From: Prorocentrum cordatum
Lineage: Eukaryota > Sar > Dinophyceae > Prorocentrales > Prorocentraceae
Assembly: GCA_963575745.1 (NCBI GenBank)
Contig: CAUYUJ010014361.1
Location: forward strand, 138,896 to 202,895
Length of the DNA stretch: 64,000 nucleotides
Direction: 5' to 3'
In this document: positions 8,478 through 20,280 of the stretch, piece by piece
Numbering within the stretch: position 1 is the first letter of the stretch
Layout of the letters: every line of letters starts with the position of its first letter
The notes under the pieces: generated by a model
The model's input: the letters and a program-made list of their open reading frames with translations, nothing else
The model's database searches: none
What the model was told of the DNA's origin: nothing
Translations under genes and position numbers: made by a program

Positions 8478-9333
8478 CTGCTGGACTTTGCTGCGCTTTG
8501 CTGGGCTTTGCTGGGCTCTGCTGGGCTTTGCTGAGTGCTTTGCTGGGGGTTGCGCTGGGGGCTTTGTTGGGCTTTGCTGGGCTTTGCTTGGCTTTGGTGG
8601 GGCTTTGTCGGGCTTTGCCGGTCTTTGCCGGTCTTTGCTGGGCTTTGCTGGACTTCGCTGGGCTTTGCTGGGCTTTACTTGCCTTTGCTTGCCTTTGCTG
8701 GCCTTTGCTGGCATTTGCAAGCCTTTGCTGGGCTTTGCTGGGCTTTGCTAGGCTTTGCTGGACTTTTCTATGCTTTGCCGAGCTCCGGGTTTTGCTCGGC
8801 CGCGCTGGGCTTTGCTGGGCTTTGCTGGGCTTTGCTGGGCCCTGCTGGGCTTAGCTGGGCTTAGCTGGGCTTAGCTGGGCTTTGCTGGGCTTTGCTGGGC
8901 TCTGCTGGGCTTTGCTGGGCGTCGCTGGGCTTTGCTGGGCTTTGCTTGGCTTTGCTTGGCTTTGCTGGGCCGTGCTGGGCTTTGCTTGCTGGGCTTCGCT
9001 GGGCTTTGCTGGGGGCTTTGTCGGGCTTGGCTGGGCTTTGCCTGTCTTAGCATGGGGATTGGCTGGGCTTTGCTAGGCTCTGCTGGGCTTTGCTGTGCTC
9101 TGCTGGGCTTTGCTGGACTTTGCTGGGCTTTGCTTGGCTTTGCTGGGCTTTGCTAAGCTTTCCTAAGCTTTCCTAGGCTGTCCCACGCTTTCCTGTGCTT
9201 TCCTGGGCTTTCCTGGGCTTTGCTGGGCTTTGCTGGGCTTTGCTGGGCTTTGCCGGGCTTTGCTGGGCTTTGCTGGGCTTTGCTGGGCTTTGCTGGGCTT
9301 TGCTGGGGGGTTTGCTTGCGGCTTTGCTGGGGG

Positions 9334-12300
9334 CATTGCCGAGGGCTTCGCTGGGGGCTTTGCTGGGGGCTTTGCTGGGGGCTTTTCTGGGGGGCTTTGC
9401 TGGGCTTTGCTTGGCTTTACTGTTCTAAGCTCTGCGCTTTGCCGGGCTTTGCTGGGCTTTGCTGGGCTTTAATGAGCTTTGCTAAGCATTGCTGGGCTGT
9501 GCTGAGCTTTGCTGGGCTTCGCCGGGCTTTGCTGGGCTTTGATGCGCTTTGCTGGGCTGGGCTTTGCTGGGCTTTGCTGGGCTTTGCTGGGGGCTTTGCT
9601 GGGAGCTGTGCTGTGGGTTTCGCTGGAAGCTTTGCTGGGGGCTTTGCTGGGCTTTGCTGGAGGCTCTGTCGGGTTTTGCCGGTCTTTGCCGGTCTTTGCT
9701 GGACTTCGCTTGGCTTTGCTGGGCTTTGCTGGGCTTTGCTACGGTTTGCTTGACTTTGCTGGGCTTTACTTGGCTCTGCTAGGCTTTGCTGGGCTTTGCT
9801 TGGCTGTGCTGGGCTTTACTGTTCTAGGCTCTGAGCTTTGCCGGGCTTTGCCGGGCTTTGCTGGGCTTTGCTGGGCTTTGCTGAGCTGTGCTGGGCATTG
9901 CTGGGCTTTGCTGGGCTTTGCTGGGCTTCGCTGGGCTTTGCTGGGCTTTGCTGAGCTCTGCTGGGCTCTTCTGGGCTTTACTGCGCTTTGCTCGGCTGCG
10001 CTGGGCTTTGCTGGGCTTGGCTGGGCTTTGCTATGCTTTGCTGGGGGCTTTTGCTGGGGGCTGTGCTGGGGGCTTTGTTGGGCTTTGCTGGGCTTTGCTG
10101 GGCTTTGCTCGGGGGCTTTGCAAGTCGTTGCCGGTCTTTGCTGGGCTTTGCTGGACTTCGCTGGGCTTCGCTGGGCTTTGCTGGGCTTTGCTAGGCTTTG
10201 CTTGGCTTTCCTGGGCTTTGCTGAGCTCCGGGTTTTGCTCGGCTGTGCTGGGCTTTGCTGGGCTTTGCTGTGTTCTGCTGGGCTTTGCTGGGCTTTGCTG
10301 GGCTCTGCTGGGCTTTGCTGGGCTTTGCTGGGCTTTGCTGGGCTTTGCTGGGCTCTGCTGGGCTTTGCTGGGCTTTGCTTGGCATCGCTGGGCTTTGCTG
10401 GGCTTTGCTTGCTGGGCTTTGCTTGCTGGGCTTCGCTGGGCTTCGCTGGGCTTTGTTTGGCTTGGCTGGGCTTGGCTGGGCTTTGCCTGTCTTAGCATGG
10501 GGATGGGCTGGGCTTTGCTTGGTTCTGCTGGGCTTTGCTGGGCTCTGCTGGGCTTTACTTGGCTTTGCTTGACTTTGCTGGACTTTTCTGGGCTTTGCTG
10601 GGCTTTCCTTGGCTTTCCTGGGATTTCCTAGGCTTTCCTGGGCTTTCCTGGGCTTTGCTGGGCTTTGCTGGGCTTTGCTGGGTCTTGCTGGGCTTTGCTT
10701 GGCTTTGCTGGGTTTTGTCGGGTTTTGCCGGGCTTTGCGGGGCTTTGCTGGGCTTTGCTTGGCTTTGCTGGGCTGTGCTGGGACTTTTTGGCTTTGTTGG
10801 GCTTTGCTGGGCTTTGCTGGGCTTTGCTGGGCTTCGCTGAGCTCTGCCTGGTTTTACTTGGCTTTGCCGGGATTTGCTAGGCATTGCTGGGCTTTGCTAG
10901 GCTTTGCTTGGCCTGGCTGGGCCTGGGTGGGCTTTGCTGGGCTTTGCTGCGCTTTGCTGGGCTTTGCTGGGCTTTGTTGGGCTTTGCTGGGCTTTGCTGT
11001 GCTGTGCTTTGTTGGGTTCTGCTGGGCTTTGCTGGCTTTGGTTGGCTTTGGTTGGCTTTGCTGGGCTTTGATGGGCTTGTCTGGGCTTTGCTGGGCTTTG
11101 CTGGGCTTTGCTAGCCTTTGCCGGGCTTTGCTGGGCGTTGCTGTGCTTTGCTGGGCTTTGCTGTGCTCCGCTGGGCTTTGCTGGGCTTTGCTGAGCTCCG
11201 GGTTTTGCTGGGCTGTGCTGGGCTTTGCTGGGCGTTGCTGTGGTCTGCTGGGCTCTGCTGGGCTTTGCTGGGCGTTGCTTGGCTTTGCTGGGCTTTGCTG
11301 GGCTTTGCTTGGCTTTGTTGGGCTTTGCTGGGCTCTGCTGGGCCTTGCTGGGTTTTGCTGGGCTTCGCTGAGCTTTGCTGGGCTTTGCTTGGCTTTGCTG
11401 GGCTTTGCTATGGTTTGCTTGCCTTTTTCTGGGCTTCGCTGGGCTTTGCTGGGCTTTGCTGGGCTCTGCTTGGCTTTGCTGGGCTTTGCTTGGCTTTACT
11501 GTTCTAAGCTCTGAGCTTTGCCGGGCTTTGCTGGGCTTTGCCTGTGTTTGCTGGGCTTTGCTGTGATTGCTGGGCTTCGGGCTTTGCTGGGCTTCGCTGG
11601 GCGTTGCCGGTCTTTGCTGGGCTTTGCTGGGCGTTGCTGGGCTTTGCTGGGCTTTGCTGGGCTTTGCTGGGGGCTTTGCTGGGGGCTGTGCCGGGGGATT
11701 TGTTGGGCTTTGCTGGGGGCTTTGTCGGGCTTTGCCGGTCTTTGCCAGTCGTTGCTGGGCTTTGCTGGACTTCGCTGGACTTCGCTGGGCTTTGCTTGGC
11801 TTTGCTTGCATTTACTTGCCTTTGCTGGCCTTTGCTGACCTTTGCTGGGCTTTGCTGGGCTTCGGGTTTTGCTCGGCCGTGCTGGGCTTTGCTGGGCTTT
11901 GCTGGGCTTTGCTGGGCTCTGCTGGGCTCTGCTGGGCTTTGCTGGGCTTTGCTGGGCTTCGCTGGGCTTTGCTCGGCTTTGCTGGGCTCTGTTGGGCTTT
12001 GCTGGGCTTGGCTGGGTTTTGCTTGCTGGGCTTCGCTGGGCTTTGCTGGGCTTTGTTGGGCCTGGCTGGGCTTGGCTGGGCTTTGCCTGTCTTAGCGTGG
12101 GGATTGGCTGGGCTTTGCTGGGCTCTGCTGGGCTCTGCTGGGCTTTGCTGGGCTTTGCTGGGCTTTGCTTGGCTTTGCTGGGCTTTCCTAAGCTTTCCTT
12201 TGCTTTCCTGGGCGCTGGGCTTTCCTTAGCTTTCCTTGGCTTTCTTGGGTTTTGCTGGGCTTTGCTGTGCTTTGCTGGGCTTTGCTTGGCTCTGCCGGGC

Positions 12301-12365
12301 TTTGCCGGGCTTTGCTGGGATTTGCTACGCTTTAATGAAAGGTTTGCTGGCGGCTTTGCTGGGGG
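9334..12365 (+). repeat. Higher-order unit 1 (short, 3.03 kb)
   Basis: Starts at GGGGGCATTGCCGAGGGCTT, followed at 9415 by ACTGTTCTAAGCTCTG. It lacks the block with TACTGTGCTTGGCTCCGGGC that later units have, so it is an internally deleted or ancestral form. Sequence 8478-9333 before it is the tail of an earlier incomplete unit, ending with the CTTAGCATGGGGATTGG landmark at about 9045. Confidence 0.8.
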
Positions 12366-15300
12366 CATTGCCGAGGGCTTTGCTGGGGGCTTTGCTGGGG
12401 GCTTTGCTGGGGGCTTTGCTGGGGGCTGTGCTGCGGGCTTTGCTTGCGGCTTTGCTGGCAGTTTGCTGGGGGCTTTAATGAGCTTTGCTGGGCTTTGCTT
12501 GGCTTTACTGTTCTAAGCTCTGAGCTTTGCCGGGATTTGCTGGGCTTTGCTGGGCTTTGCTGGGCATTGCTGGGCTTTGCTGGGCTTTGCTGGGCTTCGC
12601 TGGGCTTTGCTGGGCTTTGCTGGGCTCTGCTGGGCTCTGCTGGGCTTTGCTGCGCTTTGCTGGGCTGGGCTTTGCTGGGCTTTGCTGGGGGCTTTGCTGG
12701 GGGCTGTGCTGGGGGCTTTGCTGGAAGCTTTGCTGGGGGCTTTGCTGGGCTTTGCTGGGCTTTGCTGGGCTTTGCCGGTCTTTGCTGGGATTCGCTGGAC
12801 TTCGCTGGGCTTTGCTTGGCTTTGCTTGGCTTTGCTGGGCTTTGCTGGCCTTTGCTGGCTTTTCTGGGCTTTGTTGGGCTTTGCTGGGCTTTGCTGAGTT
12901 CCGGGTTTTGCTGGGCTGCGCTGGGCTTTGCTTGGCTTTGCTGGGCTCTGCTGGGCTCTGCTGGGCTTTGCTGGGGGCTTTGCTGGGGGCTTTGCTGGGC
13001 TTTGCTGGACTTTGCTGAGCTCCGGGCTTTGCTGGGCTTCGCTGGGCTTTGCTGGGCTTTTCTCCTTTGCTGGGCTTTGCTAAGCTTTGCTGGGCTTTGC
13101 TTGGCTTTACTGTGCTTGGCTCCGGGCTTTGTTGGACTTTGCTTGGCTTCGCTTGGATTTGCTGGTGTCTTTGCTGGTGTCTTTCGTTGGGGAATTGCTG
13201 GGGGCTTTGCTGGAAGCTTTGCTGGGGGCTTTGCTGGGGGCTCTGTCGGGGGCTTTGCTGGGCTCTGCTGGGCTTTGCTGGGCTCTGCTGGGCTCTGCTG
13301 GGCTTTGCTGGGCTTTGCTGGGCTCTGCTGGGCTTTGCTTGGCGTTGCTGGGCTCTGCTGGGCTTTGCTTGGCTTTGCTGGGTTTTGCTGGGCTTTGCTG
13401 GGCTTTGCTGGGCTTTGCTGGGCGTTGCTGAGCTTTGCTGAGCTTTGCTGGGCTTTGCTTGGCTTAGCTGGGCTTTGCTGAGCTCCGGGCTTTGCTGGGC
13501 GTTGCTGGGCGTTGCTGGGCTTTGCTGGGCTTTGCTGGGCTTTGCTGGGCTTCGCTGGGCTTTGCTGGATTTTGCTAGGCTTTGCTGGGCGTTGCTGGGC
13601 GTTGCTGGGCGTTGCTGAGCGTTGCTTGGCTTTGCTTGGCTGTGCTGGGCTTTGTTGGGCTTTGCTGTGGGCTTTGCTGGGCTTTGCTTGGCTTTACTTG
13701 GCTTTGCCGGGATTTGCTGGGCATTGCTGGGCTTTGCTGGGCTTTCCTTAGCTTTCCTTGGCTTTCCTGGGTTTTGCCGGGGCTTGCTGTGCTTTGCTGG
13801 GCTTTGCTTGGCACTGCCGGGCTTTGCCGGGCTTTGCTGGGCTTTGCTGGGCTTTGCCGGCTTTGCTGGGCTTTGCTGGGCTTTGCTGGGCTTTGCTGGC
13901 CTTTGCTTGCCTTTGCTGGGCTTTGCTGAGCTCCAGGTTTTGCTGGGCTGTGCTGGGCTGTGCTGGGCTTTGCTGGGCTCTGCTGGGCTTTGCTGGGCTT
14001 TGCTGGGCTTTGCTGGGCTTTGCTGGGCTTTGCCGGGCTCTGCTGGGCATTGTTGGGCTTTGCTGGGCTTCGCTGGGCTTCGCTGGGCTTCGCTGGGCTT
14101 TGCTGGGCTTTGCTTGGCATTGCTTGCTGGGCTTTGCTTGCTGGGCTTCGCTGGGCTTTGCTGGGCTTTGTTGGGCTTGGCTGGGCTTGGCTGGGCTTTG
14201 CTTGTCTTAGCATGGGGATTGGCTGGGCTTTGCTGGGTTCTGCTGGGCTTTGCTGGGCTCTGCTAGGCTTTGCTGGGCGTTGCTGGGCTCTGCTGGGCTC
14301 TGCTGGGATTTGCTGGGCTTTGCTGGGCTTCGCTGGGCTTCGCTGGGCTTTGCTGGGCTTTGCTGGGCTTTGCTTGCTGGGCTTTGCTTGCTGGGCTTTG
14401 CTTGCTGGGCTTCGCTGGGCTTTGCTGGGCTTTGTTGGGCTTGGCAGGGCTTGGCTGGGCTTTGCTTGTCTTAGCATGGGGATTGGCTGGGCTTTGCTGG
14501 GTTCTGCTGGGCTTTGCTGGGCTCTGCTGGGCTTTGTGGGCTTTGCTGGGCTTTGCTAGGCTTTGCTGGGCTTTCCTGGGCTTTGCTGGGCTTTGCTGGG
14601 CTTTGCTGGGCTTCGCTTGGCTTTGCTGGGCTTTGCTGGGCTTTGCCGGGCTTTGCCGGGCTTTGCAAGGCTTTCCGGGGCTTTGCGGGGCTTTGCTGGG
14701 CTTTGCTAGGCTTTGCTGGGCTTTGGTGGGCTTTGCTGGGCTTTGCTGGGCTTTGCTGGGCGTTGCTGGGCTTTGCTGTGCTGTGCTGGGCTTTGCTGGG
14801 CTTTGCTGGGCTTTGCTGGGCTTTGCTGGGCTTTGCTCGGCATTGCTGGGCTTTGCTGGGGGCGTTACTTGGCTTCGCCAGGATTTGCTGGGCATTGCTG
14901 GGCTTTGCTGGGCTTCGCTGGGCTTTGCTGGGCTTTACTTCGCCTGGCTGGGCCTGGGTGGGCTTTGCTGGGCTTTGTTGGGCTTTGCTTGGCTTTGCTG
15001 GCTTTGGTGGGCGTTGGTGGGCTTTGCTGGGCTCTGCTCGGCTTTGCTGGGCTTTGCTGGGCTTTGCTGGGCTTTGCTGGCCGTTGCTGGCTGTTGCTGG
15101 GCTTTGCTGGGCTTTGCTGGGCTTTGCTGAGCTCTGGGTTTTGCTCGGCTGTGCTGGGCTTTGCTGGGCTGTGCTGGGCTTTGCTGGGCTTTGCTGGGCT
15201 CTGCTGGGCTTTGCTGGGCTTTGCTTGGCTTTTCTGGGCTTTGCTGGGCCTTGTTGGGTTTTGCTGGGCTTTGCTGGGCCTTGCTGGGCTTTGCTGGGCT

Positions 15301-16285
15301 TCGCTGGGCTTTGCTGGGCTTTGCTGGGCTTCGCTACGGTTTGCTTGTATTTTCTGGGCTTTGCTGGGCTCTGCTAAGCTTTCTTGGGCTTTGCCGGGTT
15401 TTCCTGGGCTTTGCCGGGCTTTGCTGGGCTTTGCTGGGCTTCGCTGGGCTTTGCTGGGCTTTGCTGGGCTCTGCTGTGCTCTGCTGGGCATTGCTGCGCT
15501 GTGCTGGGCTTTGCTGGGCTTTGCTGGGGGCTTTGCTGGGGGCTTTGCTGGGTGCTGTGTTGGGCTGTGTTGGGCTTTGCTGTGCTTTGCTGGGGGCTTT
15601 GTCGGGCTTTGCCGGTCTTTGCTGGTCTTTGCTGGGCTTTGCTGGAGTTCGCTGGACTTCGCTGGGCTTTGCTGGGCTTTGCTGGCCTTGACTGGCCTTT
15701 ACTGGCCTTTGCTGGGCTTTGCTGGGCTTTGCTGAGCTTCGGGTTTTGCTCGGCCGTGCTGCGCTTTGCTGGGCTTTGGGGGGCTTTGCTGGGCTCTGCT
15801 GGGCTTTGCTGGGCTTTGCTGGGCTCTGCTGGGCTTTGCTGGACTTTGTTGGGCTTCGCTGGGCTTTGCTGGGCTTCGCTGGGCTTTGCTGGGCGTTGCT
15901 GGGCCTTGCTTGCTGGGCTGTGCTGGGCTGTGCTGGGCTGTGCTGGGCTTTGTTGGGCTTGGCTTGGCTTGGCTTGGCTTTGCCTGTCTTAGCATTGGGA
16001 TTGGCTGGGCTTTGCCGGGCTCTGCTGGGCTTTGCTGTGCTCTGCTGGGCTTCGCTGGGCTTTGCTGGGCTTTGCTGGGCTTTGCTGGGCTTTGCTGGGC
16101 TTTCCTCAACTTTCCCTAGCTGTCCTGGGCTTTCCTGGGCTGTCCTGGGCTTTGCTAGGCTTTGCTGGGCTTTGCTGGGCTTTGCTGGGCTTTGCCGGGC
16201 TTTGCAGGGCTTTGCCGGGCTTTGCTGGGCTTTGCTGGGCTTTGCTGGGCTTTGCTGGGAAGTTTGTTGGCGGCTTTGCTGGGGG
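12366..16285 (+). repeat. Higher-order unit 2 (3.92 kb)
   Basis: Landmarks in order: GGCATTGCCGAGGGC at 12366, TTCTAAGCTCTGAGC near 12510, GAGTTCCGGGTTTTGCTGGG near 12895, TACTGTGCTTGGCTCCGGGC near 13110, CTTAGCATGGGGATTGG near 14210 and again near 14470. Confidence 0.85.
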
Positions 16286-19200
16286 CATTGCCGAAGGCTT
16301 TGCTGGGGGCTGTGCTGGGGGCTTTGCTGGGGGCTTTGCTGGGGGCTGTGCTGGGGGCTTTGCTGGGGCTAGGGGATTTGCTGGGGGCTTTGTTGGGCTT
16401 TGCTTGGCTTTGCTGGGCTTTGCTTGGCTTTTCTGTTCTAAGCTCTGAGCTTTGCCGGGTTTTGCTGGTCTTTGCCGGGTTTGCTTTGCTGGCTTTGCTG
16501 GGCTTCGCTGGGCTTCGCTGGGCTTTGCTGGGCTTTGCTGGGCTCTGCTGGGCTCTGCTGGGCTTTGCTGCGCTTTGCTGGGCTGGGCTTTGCTGGGCTT
16601 TGCTGGGCTTTGCTGGGGGCTTTGCTGGGGGCGGTGCTGGGGGCTTTGCTGGGAGCTTTGCTGTGGGCTTTGCTGGGGGCTTTGTCGGGCTTTGCCGGTC
16701 TTTGCTTGGCTTTGCTGGACTTCGCTGGGCTTTGCTTGGCTTTGCTACGGTTGGCTGGGCTTTGCTGGGCTTTGCTGGGCTTTGCTTGTCTTTGCTGGGC
16801 TTTGCTTGCCTTTGCTGGGCTTCGTTGGGCATTGCTGAGTTCCGGGTTTTGCTGGGCTGCGCTGGGCTTTGCTTGGCTTTGCTGGGCTTTGCTTGGCTTT
16901 GCTGGGCTTTGCTGGGCTCTGCTGGGCTCTGCTGGGCTTCGCTGGGCTTCGCTGGGCTTTGCTGGGCTCTGCTGGGCTTTGGTGGGCTTTGCTGGGCTTT
17001 GCTTGGCTTTACTGTGCTTGGCTTTACTGTGCTTGGCTCCGGGCTTTGTTTGGCTTTGCTGGGCTTCGCTTGGATTTGCTGGTGTCTTTGCTGGGGGCAT
17101 TGCTTGGGGCTTTGCTGGGGGCTTTGCTGGAGGCTTTGCTGGAGGCTTTGCTTGGGGCTTTGCTGGGGGCTTTGCTGGGCTCTGCTGGGCTTTGCTGGGT
17201 TCTGCTGGGCTTTGCGGGTCTTTGCCGGTATTTGCTAGGCTTTGCTGGACTTCCCTGTGCTTTGCTGGGCTTTGCTGGGTTTTGCTGGACTTCGCTGGGC
17301 TTTGCTGGGCTTTGCTGGGCTTTGCTGGGCTTTGCTGAGCTTGGCTGGGCTTTGCTTGGCTTAGCTGGGCTTTGCTTGGCTTAGCTGTGCTTTTCTGAGC
17401 TCCGGGCTTTGCTTGGCGTTGCTGGGCTCTGCTGGGCTTTGCTGGGCTTTGCTGGGCTTCGCTGGGCTTTGCTGGGCTTTGCTGGGCTTTGCTGGGCTTT
17501 GCTGGGCGTTGCTGGGCTTTGCTGGGCGTTGCTGGGCGTTGCTGGGCTTTGCTGGGCTGTGCTGGGCTTTGTTGGGCTTTACTTTGCTTTACTTGTCTTT
17601 GCTGGGCTTTGCTGGGCTTTGCTGGGCTCTGCTGGGCTTTGCTGCGCTTTGCTTGGCCTGGCTGGGCCTGGCTGGGCTTTGCTGGGCTTTGCTGCGCTTT
17701 GCTGGGCTTAGCTGGGCTTTGCTGGGCCTTGCTGGGCTTTGCTGGGCCTTGTTGGGCCTTGCTGGGCTGTGCTGGGCTTTGTTGGGTTTTGCTAGGCTTT
17801 GGTGGGCTTTGGTGGGCTTTGCTGGGCTTTGCTTGGCTTTGCTGGGCTCCAGGTTTTGCTGGGCTGGGCTGGGCTATGCTGGGCTTTGCTGGGCTCTGCT
17901 GGGCTTTGCTGGGCTTTGCTGGGCTTTGCTGGGCTTTGCTTGGCTTTGCTGGGCTTTGCTGGGCTTTGCTTGGATTTGCTGGGCTCTGCTGGGCTTTGCT
18001 GGGCTTCGCTGGGCTTTGCTGGGCTTTGCTACGGTTTGCTTGCCTTTTTCTGGGCTTCGCTGGGCTTTGCTCGGCTCTGCTAGGCTTTGCTGGGCTTTGC
18101 TTGGCTTTGCTGGGCTTTGCTTGGCTAGGCTCTGAGCTTTGCGGGCTTTGCTTGGCTTTGCTGAGCTTTGCTGGGCTTTGCTGGGCTTTGATGGGCTTAG
18201 CTGGGCTTCGATGGGCTTTGCTGGGCTTTGCTGTGCTCTGCTGGGCTCTGCTGGGCTTTGCTGCGCCTTGCTCGGCTTTGCTGGGCTTTGCTGGGCTTAG
18301 CTGTGCTTTGCTGTGCTTTGCTGGGCTTTGCTGGGCTTTGCTGGGGGCTGTGCTGGGGGCTTCGTTGGGCTTTGCTGTGCTTTGCTGGGCTTCGCTGGGG
18401 GCTTTGACGAGCTTTGCGGGTCTTTGCCGGTATTTGCTGGGCTTTGCTGGACTTCCCTGTGCTTTGCTGTGCTTTGCTGGGCTTTGCTGGCGTTTGCTGG
18501 CCTTTGCTGGGCTTTGCTGGGCTTTGCTGAGCTCCGGGTTTTGCTCGGCTGTGCTGGGCTTTGTTGGGCTTTGCTGGGCTTTGCTGGGCTTTGCTGGGCG
18601 TTGCTGGGCTTTGCTGGGCTTTGCTGGGCTTTGCTGGGCTCTGCTGGGCTTTGCCGGGCTTTGCTGGGCTTCGCTGGGTTTTGGTGGGCTTTGCTGGGCT
18701 TTGCTGGGCTTTGCTTGCTGGGCTTTCCTTGCTGGGCTTCACTTGGCTTTGCTGGGCTTTGCTGGGCTTTGTTGGGCTTGGCTGGGCTTGGCTGGGATTT
18801 GCGTTTCTTAGCATATGGGATTGGCTGGGCTTTGCTGGGTTCTGCTGGGTTCTGCTGGGCTTTGCTGGGCTCTGCTGGGCTTTGCTGGGCTTTGGGATTT
18901 CCTGAACTTTCCTGGGCTTTCCTGGGCTTTGCTGGGCTTTGCCAAGCTTTGCCGGGGTTTGCGGGGCTCTGCGGGGCTTTGCGGGGCTTTGCTGCGCTTT
19001 GCTGGGCTTTGCTGGGGCTTTGCTGGGGTTTGTTGGGCTTTGGGCTTTGCTGGGCTTTGCTGAGCTTTGCTCGGCATTGCTGGGCTTTGCTTGGTTTTAC
19101 TTGGCTTTGCCGGGATTTGCTTGGCATTGCTTGGCATTGCTGGGCTGTGCTGGGCTTCGCTGGGCTTTGCTTGGCCTGGCTGGGCATGGGTTGGCTTTGC

Positions 19201-20280
19201 TGGGCTTTGCTGCGCTTTGCTGGGCTTTGCTGAGCTTTGTTGGGCTTTGCTGGGCTTTGCTGTGCTTTGTTTGGGTTTTGCTGGGCTTTGCTGGGCTTTG
19301 CTGGGCTTTGCTGGGCTCTGCTGTGCTTTTCTGGGCTTTGCTGGGCTTTGCTGGGCTTTGCTGGGCTTTGCTGGGCTGTGCTGGGCTTTGCTGGGCTTTG
19401 CTGGGCTTTGCTGGGCTTTGCTTGCCTTTGCTGGGCTTTGGTCGGCTTTGGTGGGCTTTGCTGGGCTTTGCTGGGCTCTGCTGGGCTCTGCTGGGCCTTG
19501 CTGGGCTTTGCTGGGCGCTGGGCTTTGCTGGGCTTCGCTGGGCTTTGCTGGGCTTTGCTAAGGTTTGCTTGCTTTTTCTGGGCTTTGCTTGGCTTTGCTG
19601 GGCTTTGCTGTGCTCTGCTAGGCTCTGCTGGGCTTTGCTGGGCTCTGCTGCGCTTTTCTGGTTTAAGCTCTGAGCTTTGCCGGGCTTTGCTGGGGTTTGC
19701 TGGGGTTTGCTTGGCTTTGCTGGGCATTGCTGGGCTTTGGGCTTCGCTGGGCTTTGCTGGGCTTTGCTGGGCTTTGCTGGGCTTTGCTGGCCTTTGCTGG
19801 GCTTTGCTTGCCTTTGCTTGCATTTGCCGGGCTTTGCTGGGCTTTGCTGAGCTTCGGGTTTTGCTCGGCCGTGCTGGGCTTTGTTGGGCTTTGCTGGGCT
19901 CTGCTGGGCTTTGCTGGGCTTTGCTGGGCTTTGCTGGGCGTTGCTGGGCTTTGCTGGGCTTCGCTGTGCTCTGCTGGGCTTTGCTGGGCTTTGCTGGGCT
20001 TTGCTGGGCCTTGCTGGGCTTTGCTTGCTGGGCTTCGCTGGGCTATGCTGGGCTTTGTTGGGCATGGCCGTGCTTGGCTGGGCTTTGCCTGTCTTAGTAT
20101 GGGGATTGGCTGGGCTTTGCTGGGCTCTGCTGGGCTTTACTAGGCTCTGCTGGGCTTCGCTGGGCTTTCCTGGGCTTTGCTGGGCTTTGCGGGGCTTTGC
20201 CGGGATTTGCTTGGCTTTGCTGGGCTTTGCTTGGCTTTGCTGGGCTTTGCTGGGAGGTTAGCTGGCGGCTTTGCCGGGGG
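16286..20280 (+). repeat. Higher-order unit 3 (4.0 kb)
   Basis: Same landmark order: GGCATTGCCGAAGGC at 16286, TTCTAAGCTCTGAGC near 16435, GAGTTCCGGGTTTTGCTGGG near 16837, GTGCTTGGCTCCGGGC near 17030, and the CTTAGCAT landmark variant near 18808 and 20090. Confidence 0.85.
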
